Shown piece by piece: positions 36,381 to 47,262 of a DNA stretch of 64,000 nucleotides. This DNA is from Patiria miniata (Eukaryota; Echinodermata; Asteroidea; Valvatida; Asterinidae). A program made the translations under genes and the position numbers. Location of the stretch: contig NW_024037074.1 in assembly GCF_015706575.1 (NCBI RefSeq), positions 22,247,334-22,311,333 on the forward strand, written 5' to 3'. The notes under the pieces are model-generated. The model was not told where the DNA came from, made no database searches, and saw only the letters and a program-made list of their open reading frames with translations. Within the stretch, counting starts at the first letter, position 1. Every line of letters begins with the position of its first letter.

Positions 36381-39300
36381 GGATCCGCTCACATTATAGG
36401 GCCACAGAAAATGAATACAATCGTAAAGAGTTAGAGGGCGTAACTTTTCGATTGTATAGTATCTTTTCTTAAAAGAATCGTTCTCAAACGCTTAATGCCT
36501 TGAAATCGTTCCTGCTAAAAAACGCATGTCCCTGTAATTCAAATTTACGATTGGCGAGATGTTCTTAAAAACTGAAGCCTTAAAGTTTGAAGTGTGTTCT
36601 GATAAATCACGGTTGCATAGCCACGACTTGTCCCATATACTTGCGGCCACATGAAAGAATTGGAAACCCTTCAAAATGGACTTCCAAAAAGCACATGAAT
36701 TATGGCCTCTCGTGTCACACTGTCGGAACCGAAGAATAATCGGGCGATTCCTGTTTGCACATGTGGGTGTCCTGCACAGAGTGCGCTGACCTTCTTTTTT
36801 TTATTTCAACCCATTTTCCAACAGTTGAGTTGGAACTCCTATAATTCCCGATTTCCATCTTCAAAATCAGCGGTGTTCCTCGAGTTGTAATGGACGGGCG
36901 CCTCTGTAGCTGTCAGTCGCTTGTTGTGGCCGTTTTTTTTTATTGGGGGAGGGGGTTGGTGAGCCGCCGGGGGACCCCCGTCACCACATCAGCTAACATC
37001 AGTCTCAGCTGGGCCCACGCTCAACATGTCCTCGGTAATTGGCCCTAAACGGTTGCACCTTTTGTTTTTGGAAGGCATATCCGAGCGGGAAACTCAACCT
37101 GGCTCGTTGAGACTGGATTTCTCACGGAATTGTCCAAACGCAACATGTGAACCTCGTTTACTTATTACGCAGAGAGTGTCATTTATGTTAACCTGGTTTG
37201 TCACTTGGCCATATTATGGATTCCTCTGACCCTTTCAGCATAAGGGGGCGACTCCATTGGACGGGCCTTCCCAAATGAGGGATGCAGGCCAGTAAATAGG
37301 CCCCAAATTTCCTGCGCGGGCCAAATCACGATTTGCATGCCCTCAAATGTTCCGTTTTTAGAGGGTTTTGTGCCCATACATGTGAGGATTTGTAAAGATG
37401 TAGGATAAAGGCTCTGCACAGGATCTTGACATTGTATTTCTGTGAAATTTAGGTGAAAGTATGCCCTAAAGTTACTCTATTTTCCAATGGAGTAGATGGA
37501 TCATTTTTCAAAATGGCGACGGACCCCACTATTTTAAGTTTAAGTGATGATGATCTTTAGAGTGAAATTTCCCCCAAAGTCAATGTTAAGCCCAAAAATA
37601 TTGAACGGAAAGTGAAAGAAGATCAAATAAGCTTTAGTTTGATGTATTTCTCGAAGAGCTCGGAGAGTTGTGAGTATTGTTCCTGATTTGTTTAAGTGAG
37701 GTCATTTTACCACTGGGTCTATGTCAATTTATTTACTGGTCTGTATACCCTGAGGGATATCAGATGAACGTAACTCACTATATTTCACGTGGTGGGGAGT
37801 AGTAATGGGCAACTTGCCACCGGCAAAATTTAAGGAAATTAAAGCACACACCTCACAGCCACTCTTCAGAAAAAAAATTTCCCATGGCTATAAACGCTAC
37901 TGATTAAAGCAACAAAATTGCTGAAAATCTCAGTTATAGGTGCCTAACAACCAACCTGTTGTAGTTTCAGCTCAGTGTTGGCACCATTTTGAGAAAACAA
38001 AGAAAACGTACGCTCCTTTTTGTTGGTCTCGTAAGCCGTAACTGGATTCCATTGCTAACGCACGTAAAAGTAGAGTGCCCGTTGGCACCCTAATTTGAAA
38101 CCGCCTTCAACGTCAGTTTTCTTCCAAACGGTACCATTTCAGGCGGAACTTTTACAGGGTATTTGATCCTATCTTCACTTTGAACGACTTTCCGTCATAC
38201 ATTAAATCGGTTTAAAGTACTTTTCCGGGTAATTGATGATCCTTCGCGGATGTCGGTATGTGAGTAAGATGTCTTTATAGTGGATGTTGACTGTGTTATT
38301 GAACGAGCTATCTCACTAAAGTGAATTGATATAGGTGGAAAGCTTAAGTTAGTCTTGACAAATTTAAAAAGCGAGTGTATTTTCCCGGCTTCTCGATACA
38401 ATGTAACGCAGTGCTGAACGAGGGGTGCGTATTATTAAGAACTCATGGATACGCTTAGGCCAAAAAAAGTCTCCGGTTTCTGGTATGCGCGCACGTCGCC
38501 TTAGCCATGCGCGTCGGCAAAACTAAAAAGGTTTTTTTTTTAATGTAAGATTATGTCTCAAACCGCCAAACTCACTGGTTGGACTGGAATTCTGCTGCTG
38601 CACAATTTTAACGTGTTTTTAGATGGGGTTAAGATCGAGTATATAAGCTTTATGTGGTCTCTCTGGGTTCCCATATTTTTTTGCACTAAATTTAGTCGGG
38701 CACCATTTGCACACGGTGTTGTAATTTTGTAATTGTGCGTCTGGAAGCCAGACTGAGGGAGCGATGGTCGTGTGTCTGGAACCTGTAAACGCTTTTTAAT
38801 TAGCGCAATATGTAAGGGAGCAGACTAGCCTGGCAGCTCATGCACGATGTCGATGTCGCTGTATGGTCTGACGTTACCGTTTTCCCTGATTTTTATCTTG
38901 ACTATCCAAATTTCCCGAAGAATGTTCGTGTCGGTCAAGATCGTAAGTGAGTGCAGAATTCTCAAGCCTTATGGCCTTACTGAAGTCACCTCAAGCTCCA
39001 CTCTGAAGGATTTTTTTGAGAGTTTTAAGGGGTCGAAGCGTCATCTGCAACATCAGCCGACATTTGGGACAAGCTCCGTACCAGAAACCGGAGACTTTTT
39101 GTGGCCTTCCGTAAAAATTGAGGTCGTCCTTCACATTCTTAAATGGATTAAAAACTTGAAAGCAGTAAACTGAAATTATTTTGGGGGGCTATTTACTATT
39201 GAATATGGCTTCCTTCCGCTAATTCTGAAGAAGCATTCTCGACGTCTTCTGGACCCGAGTGACTTTGAAAGCTTCAAAATATACGCTTTCAAATCACAAA

Positions 39301-41248
39301 ATAGATCGTGTTGTTTATCAATTTAGAAGCTGACGTTTGCGCTCTGAATCTATGTACGACTCGTGTACGCGGCCTTGATTTTGAAGAGTAGTAAGAAATA
39401 GACCACGGCTTACTTTACAAAATGCTAAAGATTTAGTTCCAACTGTAAGACTCATGGCATCTCATACTAGCGAGTATTTTTTCTTTCTTTCAAGCAGATC
39501 ATTTTGATAGAGTTCCTATTTATAAAAAAAAATTGATTTGGGGGATAGTGAAAATGATCTTTACAATGATGTTTTGATTTGAAGGCAATCATTCCTCCTT
39601 CCTTGACCACGCCCCTCCCTCCCCTATGTACGGCAGGAGTCATTAATGCATGCTTTGTGTCAGTGGATAAGGACACAATGAGGCAACTTCCCGAATCTCT
39701 ACTCCTCTCGCTCTTCCATCCCATGCAACCGGGCGTCTGGCTGTATTATATCCTATTTTCATATTAGCACCCCTTTTATTCCTCATTCTAGCCCTTGGAA
39801 CTATGTGTTTTCGTGTGCCACAATCACTTCATATCCTCATATCCAAATGTGTCATGCAGCAAATAGAATTCCAATTAAGCGCTTCCAAAGCCGAGGCAAA
39901 ACTCAAGCCAGTTTCACGGGGCAAGATTGATGGGACCGTGGGTGCGCCGGGGTTCAGTCCAACCATCGCCAGGTACGGACGGCCCTACTTCCCTGGAAAA
40001 TTCTATTAAGGGGCGAGGATCATGTTGTGAATTTTTTTTTCTCCCCGCCCCACTCTGATGCACTAACTAGGCCTGGTGTGAAAGCACTTTCCCGGCTAAA
40101 TTATCATCTCCTTTTTGCCCTGGAGGTAAAGCAGCCGAGGCAAGGCCCGATCGTCAGGCTGCTGTCTGCATTATCACGGGATACTGTCACAACTGCTCTA
40201 GCGCTCGCCCCGTCACTCTACGGACCCAGCCGTGATTAAAGCCAGGCTGTCACTGCACCGTGACGGGAATAGGAAACGGAGAGTGAAAGCATACCGCACT
40301 CTTTCCTAACCATTACATCAAGCATGCAGATTACAAATACACGCAACTCCTCCCCACTCTCTCTTCCCACGCTTCACACACCCTACATACACCCACCCGT
40401 CTGCATACTGTACAATAACAAGAAAGGATTATAGTCGCTCAAAACAGGACAGAGAAACCGCGCGCCCAAAGTGGCGTGATAGTTTTCTGACATTTGGATC
40501 AAGGCTAATTTTTACACACTCGCCTCGACAATCAGGAAATATTGCCACTCACGCGGCCTCCTCCGAGGTACATTTTTACCCAGGGCCGCCTCGGGCGAGA
40601 GAGGAAATCATTTTCCCCATGATCGGCGAAACTTCAAGAGGAATAGATGGAGGTTCTTCGTCTCAATTTCTGACTTTCGAATGTGGTTACGATCCTGCTC
40701 CGTGATGATCTGGACTGCGCCCTTCAGACTGCACTTTGCAGCCTAATTGATGAGATTTTAAACTTTAATTAAACGGGAACAGTATCGCAGACAGCGACCC
40801 TTTTTGTATCTGAAATGCTCCACATTTTACCATAGTTTTCTGACCCATGAAGATTGAAATGTAGGTCACTAGAACACGATGTAGCATGTCTCATTACGAA
40901 CCTGCACTTTTTTCCGACTGAGATCTAAACCCTCAAATGCATTCAATGAAATGTGCACTACAACCGGTGTCGTTTCATCTTAAGAATACCTAAGTGGAGA
41001 TGTACTTGTTTTCATCCTACTGCCATTTATTAATCTAATGTTTCTAGGCTTCACTCGTACCCACTGCACTATACGCATGTGCGAAGTCTTGCCCTCGGGC
41101 CACCAGTTAAAAACAACTAACCCAATCAGATCAGAGCGAAAAAGATATACTATAAGCGCTCACTCTCAGATTCTATCTTTTAATTGGCCAAGAGTGCGTC
41201 ACATGGTTATTCGCTATTTGCACTTTCTCATCGTTCTCTATCAAAAAT

Positions 41249-41925
41249 AGTCTGGTTGTTACCAGACCAAAACATTCTGACTATTTCTGATGAATCTATA
41301 AGGTCAGGTAACTACTACAATACGGCACGTGACCAAAACGGGAGGATGCCTCCCGTTTCCGAAAATGTCCGAAGTTTGCCGAATGCATTTCGTCGACACT
41401 CTCGGATAGCGCCCGGGTATTTCCGGGGATAAAATAGTTTTATTTACCTAGCCATGCTTAATAACAATTTGAAAAATGATTTGAAAATTAATATTCATTG
41501 CTTGCATTTAAAAAAAAAAGGTGAAATTCAATGACGATGTTGCATCAAGTATATGCACTCAGATCGTACGATGGCTTTGCTGCGTCATGTACTATTTCGA
41601 ATCTGACGACGGTTACCTGGGGGTATTGCAAAACTCGGCGTCATCTCCGTTTCGGCTTCGCCTGCTATTTGGGTCTTTAACTCAGAGGATTCCAGCTCAA
41701 CATCATTCAGTATTTTCTTACAGAAATACCAAACTGAAGCAGGTGATTTTATTTATTTTTTTATTTGATCGAAAGTAAATAGGGACATTAAAAGCCTTTA
41801 ATGATAAAGCCGGAGCTGAAACAAAACCAAGCTTTGAGACAGGGGCATCGTATTGTATTTTTAGCCGTGGCGGTTGCCTGACCTAAGATTGGTCAGAAAT
41901 AATATAATTTTTTGGTCGTTTTGAA
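41249..41925 (+). mobile_element. Miniature transposon, family C copy 1
   Basis: It begins TAGTCTGGTTGTTACCAGACC, followed by TTCTGACTATTTCTGATGAA and AGGTCAGGTAAC. Near the right end the inverted partners appear: TTGCCTGACCTAAGATTGGTCAGAAATA and then TTTTTTGGTC. The extreme right terminus is worn. The whole unit matches the reverse complement of 44896-45588, including CGAAGTTTGCCGAATGCATT, AGCGCCCGGGTATTTCC and CAAAACTCGGCGT. It encodes no transposase. Confidence 0.7.
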
Positions 41926-44895
41926 AAAGTACTTAACAAATAGGAAACACGTGGCGTGTGCAGGACTGGTGTTGCATTAATTATTGTATAATAGATGCTC
42001 TCACGCACTAAACAGTTGAGTTCAATTATATTCATGAAGGAGGAGTTTGTAAAAGTGCTGATAAAATTGCATGTAATTTTAAATTGAAAAAGAGGTTAGG
42101 TTGTATTTTAGTTCAACCAATTAGATATCAGGCGTAATTGACTGCATGCTTAAACTCGTGGTACACTATAACTCCTCTCTCTCGGTGATCCATGGAGAGT
42201 TCTATTTTTTTCCCTTCTGAGAAGCAGAGCGCTCCATGGATAATCTCAGGGTAACCTCGGGATGTTAGTTATACTACACCACTATAGAAGGAGTCAATAT
42301 TTGTATATTAACCGTCACCAGCGCCCTTGGATAAAACAGTGGGTGTAGAACGGACTTCCGAGCCAAATCAATATTCACTTTACATAAAGACATCGTTTTG
42401 ACATCAAGTGAATTGACTATTTTGCCAAGTTGCCGAATTTGGATTGACCGTGTTTCATGGTGACGGAATACAGCCAACATAAAAAAGGAAATCGTCTTCG
42501 GGAATGATGGCGTAAACGCTTGGTTACACCCTGTGAAGTTCACGCACTGAATCGGTTGATAACGCCCAGCAAATTCTTCGGCTTTTGCTTCTGGACTGCA
42601 ATAATATTTTGGTTTCTCATAATATATAGCATTGAGTATTTTTGACAATAGTAATTAGTTTTATTTGAATGTGTTGCACAGAACATTTAGAATGGACCAC
42701 GTTATTTAATACGTCCACTTACATTCACTATGGTTTGTTAAGTAACGCGGGGTTTTTGTTTTATCAGTGAAGTAACATTAAGTGAGAATTTGACTGGAGG
42801 TACATAGCCTACAAGGTATTGGAAAATATATGAGCAGCGTATTCAGTGCGTTGATCTAACCACGATGTTACCAAGCACAATGAAGTCGAGCACATTAGAG
42901 ACATGCAAATCAACTCCACTTGCTCGCCCCACGCGTGCGTTGTATGGGGAATTCTGAACGAATAACTTGTCGTTAGCTTGGCACCGTTTTCCCGTCGTAT
43001 TCCCATGGAAATGCTGTGTGAGTTTCCCTGCGCCGGTCCGCTCTCCCCCAAGTATCATTATTCAATATAAATCAATGTTCCTGCGTCACGCCTAATTAGC
43101 CAAAGGGCGCCTCCACGTGTCCATGTTGTGTCAGTGTTTTCCTGCGGGCCTTTCTTGTCTTGACACAAGGTCCCCTGAGGATTCTAGGCTCAGCAAAACA
43201 CTTTTTAAATTAGTAAATATTGACACACCGCGTAAACGATGTTGAAATTCCAAAGGGACACCCACCACCATGCCTAAGCCAACCCCCAATCCCTGTTTAG
43301 GAATACATTTTCCCAGTGGTGTTTAGTACCATCAAAATATAAAGCAACAAATATATTATTCGGATCTACGATGAAAGAAATGTTCCGTTTCATTCATGTT
43401 ATTTTCATTATTAAAAACAAACTAGTTTTTTTTCGATATATATTAAAATTGTGCCTGTCTTTTTTTTTTTTCGTTTGTACGTTCACTTCTCTTTGAAGTT
43501 TACGGAAGCTCATTTCTCGGCCAAGGTCTCGTACTTTCTCGTAATAGTGTTCTAGTTTCTGTACTCCCTGTCAGTCCTGGCAAATGACGCCCCCGTCCGC
43601 GATTTTTTTTTTTTACACAACTATCTGGGTACCCATTTTTCAGGCGACTTGAATCACGGTTATAGGATTGTATCTTAAAAACGTTATTTTTCAGTCGGAT
43701 ACTACTTGTATAGCAGCAAATTCCTTTTTCTTTTCCTGATCTGAGGCTCTGAAGGATTTTTTTAAAAAGGGAAATAAAGTCCGAAATCCGTACTAGTTGA
43801 AAAATAGTAGCCTCCACTCAAGCCTGGTTATAAAAACCAAGCCCGATAGGAAAGCGCACAAAGTACCCCAGATAGTTGTGTAAAAAAAATATCGCCCCCC
43901 GTCCCAATCCCCTGATCCACCCAGTGTCATGTCGTTTAGCGCAGGCATCTACCCACCGCTTGCTTACACCAAATCGTGAAGACAATTCAAATTGAAAATT
44001 CCGGCTAATTTGACGACCCGACTGCAGTTATGAATAACGGACACGCTGCGGTGACCACAGAGCAATATCGCAGCTTTGAAGTCCGCTAAATATATATTAC
44101 GCCGTTGGGATGAATCAGACGACTGCCTGATGATAGACAGTCATCTCACCAGTTTTAGCTTTTTATGTCTTCGGGGAAATAGAGGACGGCACACGTAATT
44201 AGCAAGGAAATCAATCTACCAACTGGAAACTTGCAGTATCTGATGGCAACAAGGGACATTTTCTTCGTTTCAGAGCCACGTACTACTTAATCGGATAATG
44301 CTATGGTATTTAATGGAAATCACAGGGAATGGCCGTCGGTGACAGTGAGCTTGCAGCACGCTTTGGATCGAGTGATCAACGTTTGTATCCTTACTGACCC
44401 GGCTCTAGCCGCCGCCAAGTCGCTTCTGTGGTCCCCAGACACATCCCTTCACCTCCTCTCATCATTTCTGGAAAATATTTTCTCATTTTTAAGTTCCACT
44501 GATCCTTATCCATCCAAGATGTTCACGTTTTTCCCCCGTATAACGTGGGATTCTGCGTCTGCATCCCGATGGCTAAGAATCTGACACTGGAGGATGGGTG
44601 CTACCTTTGTTTACATTTGGGGCGCCCTCTCTTGGCTCGGCTCGGAGAGTTGCGCGTAACAAATCAATCTCAATCGGCCATAACGTCCTATCAACGGGCG
44701 CTGGTGGACTCTAAATTATTTGAGCTCCCATTGGGCGGTGTGGACCAGCGAACAAAATAATCAGTATCTTTTGGTCGTCCCTAGGGCACTATCAAAGAGC
44801 GCTGTTGAAATTCCCATTGACGAATTATGTTAACCTGGTGTACGTGGGGTCAACTGGTGGGGTCCCAGACCTGACAATTATTCCCGACGCTCACG
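41926..44895. other. Unique intergenic DNA between two inverted family C copies
   Basis: No gene is recognised. It contains a 10-bp-arm hairpin ATCCATGGAG/CTCCATGGAT (42188-42197, 42232-42241), an isolated SINE-like tail at 43768-43790 and a GC-richer patch at 44330-44760. A 93-codon plus frame at 44303 has no family resemblance. Confidence 0.5.
43768..43790 (+). repeat. SINE-like 3' tail word, isolated
   Basis: AGGGAAATAAAGTCCGAAATC recurs at 58789-58809 behind a tRNA-like SINE head, and in decayed form near 58866. Here no head is visible, so it is probably a truncated copy. Confidence 0.4.
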
Positions 44896-45588
44896 TCTAA
44901 ATTGTAGGTCAGGCAGTAACCGCGGCTAAAAATAAACATGCCGACATTGACGGCCCTCTTTCAAAGCTCGACTTCGTTTCTGAATTCGCTTTATCACTTA
45001 TAGCTTTGAATGTTGCGATCAAATTTTTAAATAAATCACTTGCTTCGTATACCATACAGTTACGATATACAGTTTGATATTTCTGTTAGAAAACATTGAC
45101 TAATGTTGACCTGGAATCTTCAAAGTTAGGCATCCAAATAGTACTGTTAGCACTTAGCAGGCGGAGCCGAATGGAGACCACGCCGAGTTTTGGAAAGTCC
45201 CTGTAACGGTCGCCGAATCAAATTCAAAAAAGTATAACGCCGCAAAAGGTTCGCCCCTCGTATACGATCCGAGTGCACACTTGATGCACAAAATCGTCGT
45301 TGAATTTAAAGTTTTCTAAATGCAAGCAATGAATATTATTTATCAACTCAAAGTTTTTAATAATCAATTAGGCCTTTAATAAAACCTATATTATACTCGG
45401 AAATACCCCGGGCGCTGTCCGATTGTCGACGAAATGAATTCGGCAAACTTCGGACATTTTCGGGGGAAAAATGCATTCCTCCCGTTTTAGTCACGTGACG
45501 TATATATATATTTTGTGTAGATACTAGCGGCTGCCTGACCTAAGATTAATCAGAAATAGTCAGAATCTGTTGGTCTGGGAACCAGACG
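44896..45588 (-). mobile_element. Miniature transposon, family C copy 2 (reverse orientation)
   Basis: Its right edge, read on the minus strand, begins TCTGGTTCCCAGACCAACAG, then CTGACTATTTCTGATTAATC and AGGTCAGGCAGC. Interior words match copy 1 in reverse order. The left edge (TAGGTCAGGCAGTAACCGCGGC) matches the far end of copy 1 but stops before the terminal TCTGG word. Copies 1 and 2 are about 3 kb apart and inverted. Confidence 0.7.
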
Positions 45589-45863
45589 AGGGTCAACTCT
45601 ACCAGGTGCACATGACGCATGCGCACGGACTTTACCGGCATGCGTTGAGATAATCATAATTATCGCTTTGCGACGCCTTGCTTCCTTCAAAAGTTTTTGT
45701 GGCAAAGATTAGCAATTACCTGCGGTGCTTTCATCTGCAGCACACATCGTCAATGGATCATGATTATTCAGCTAGTTCGATGTTTATTCATAAGAAAATA
45801 CTAATGACGTCGTACCATAGCTGTCACTCAGTCATGCAAAGAACGGCTTTCGTCGAGCAGAAA

Positions 45864-45935
45864 GAGTGGCCTAGTGGATAGTGGAATGAACTATGGATCG
45901 CAAGATCTGTGGTTCGAACCCATGTCCATATTCAT
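45864..45935 (+). repeat. tRNA-derived SINE head
   Basis: TGGCCTAGTGG at 45867-45877 is an exact RNA polymerase III A box and GGTTCGAACCC at 45911-45921 an exact B box, 33 bases apart as in tRNA genes. Acceptor and anticodon stems do not fold as a functional tRNA (the anticodon region is a GATC-GCAA-GATC hairpin), so a SINE head is more likely than a tRNA gene. Confidence 0.65.
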
Positions 45936-46104
45936 CAAATATTTTTGTTGGTTGGGATAAGTTTAATTGAAGGGAGAACACTACGAGAACCTAAGTGTCT
46001 TCCATCCACACAGCGTGATATTCATGTTAGGGTGCGTGATGTGATTGGTTAAAATACGATGTGTGCTCCAAAAAAATACGCAACATAGGGTGCATATATT
46101 GTTC

Positions 46105-46311
46105 GGGGGGGGGGGGGGGGACACTACATGCAAATGATAGGGGCCTACATATTTTTGTCCAATTCAAGATTTTAAACTGGTGGCTACGGAGGGGGGGGGG
46201 GGGGGGGCACGGACATCTGTTGAGGGTAAGATGTCCGTGCCCCCCCCCCCCCCCCCCTCCGTAGCCACCAGTTTAAAATCCCCCCCCCCCCCCCCCGTTG
46301 TTACGCCACTG
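46105..46311. mobile_element. hAT-like foldback element with G/C homopolymers
   Basis: The right end on the minus strand reads CAGTGGCGTAACAACGGGG, a typical hAT-type terminus. Inside lies a near-perfect hairpin (46168-46280) with G17 and C18 tracts in its arms; further G16 and C16 tracts lie at 46105-46120 and 46281-46296. The left terminus is not clear. No protein is encoded despite open frames over the homopolymers (poly-Gly and poly-Pro). Confidence 0.55.
46168..46280. repeat. Near-perfect hairpin, 51-bp arms, 10-base loop
   Basis: Left arm 46168-46218 and right arm 46229-46280 are reverse complements apart from one extra C in the C tract. The arms run GATTTTAAACTGGTGGCTAC, GGA, 17 G, CACGGACATCT. 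Such a structure is prone to replication slippage and to sequencing or assembly error. Confidence 0.9.
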
Positions 46312-46479
46312 GACGAGACAGTGGGTAGAACTACGAGCGAAATGCAACGGCCAAAAATGAATGATTTTGTGAACAGCAAGCAATATATACAAACGTCCTT
46401 CTATACGATGGTATTAAAAGGCCTAAGTAACTTGTCTTAACTGCATTTTGGGAATAAGTTGTTAATTGTTAATTGTTAA

Positions 46480-46646
46480 GGGGATAAATGTGTGCTTGGC
46501 CGGTTTTAAATACTCTGTTTAAGACCGGTTGGAGATCTGGATGCTGATAATTACCCGAGTCACTGAGGCGAGGGTAATTATCATTAAGTAGACTTTACCG
46601 GTCTTAAACAGAGTGTTTAATACCGGCCAAGCGCATTTTCATTCCC
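46480..46646. mobile_element. Foldback element, family D
   Basis: Left arm TGTGCTTGGCCGGTTTTAAA plus TACTCTGTTTAAGACCGGT (46491-46529) pairs with the right arm 46597-46635 with about four mismatches, and weaker pairing extends outward to 46480 and 46646. A second nested pair, GATAATTACCC/GGGTAATTATC (46545-46555, 46572-46582), lies inside. It has no coding capacity. Confidence 0.7.
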
Positions 46647-47262
46647 ATTCATAAATACCTTTACGTTAGAAAAAATGTATAACTTTGCGGTCCAAAAGTC
46701 AAAACAAGTCAAAAAAACTATAAATTTCCAACGATTTTTTCAACAATTTCTCGAAACACTCCTGTAGCTATATTATGTTTGTGTCCATATCGTAAACAAC
46801 TCCTTATATGGAGATTGTTGCGCGCGTGCGATGGCTTGCGATGTCGCGCAGAAAGCAGCTGTGCCGGTGTCATATGAAAATCCGACTCTATGAAAATCGG
46901 ACTCCTTTTCCCTATTATTGGTTTACCCTCGCACGTGACCAGTCACTCTCCTAATAATTATACTTACGCATGCGCAGTACTACCATGAGTCCATATTTCA
47001 TGGAGTCGGATAATCACGCGACACCGGTGTAGTGTGAATTTAGGAATATGAAATACCGACTCACTGGTAGCACTGCGCATGGCTAGCCTACGTGTGCATT
47101 GTGAACGTTCAACCAATAAAACGGTAACTAACACTAAGGCACCGGATTTCAAAGGAGTCAAAATTTCATGTGACACTGTCAAAGTGTTTGAGACCAGCCA
47201 GCCGGTCTTTTTCAATCGTTTAAAACCGGCCACGTGACGGGCTCTCGACCAATAGGAATGGG
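46647..47262. repeat. Composite inverted-repeat block related to family D
   Basis: CCGGTCTTTTTCAATCG and TTTAAAACCGGCCACGTGA (47203-47238) resemble the right arm of the family D element. ATGCGCAGTACTACCATGAGT (46970-46990) is inverted against ACTCACTGGTAGCACTGCGCAT (47060-47081), and CCTATTATTGGTTTACCC (46911-46928) resembles the complement of 47250-47270. The arrangement suggests nested or broken foldback elements; exact limits are uncertain. Confidence 0.4.

Larger units (their letters stand above)
34711..41248. other. Intergenic DNA without recognised gene
   Basis: No coding exon is recognised. The stretch includes a C14 tract at about 35998-36013, a cluster of inverted TCCGAAGGTTC words (35041-35143), a hAT-like relic (36240-36380), a GC-richer block at 39900-40660 that could be regulatory, and otherwise AT-rich unique sequence. 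Confidence 0.5.

Noticed and set aside
45864..45935. Functional tRNA gene
   Set aside because: A and B boxes are good, but the acceptor and anticodon arms do not fold as a tRNA; a SINE head fits better.
46061..46440. Open frames rich in Gly or Pro over 46.1-46.4 kb
   Set aside because: They translate G and C homopolymers of a hairpin element.
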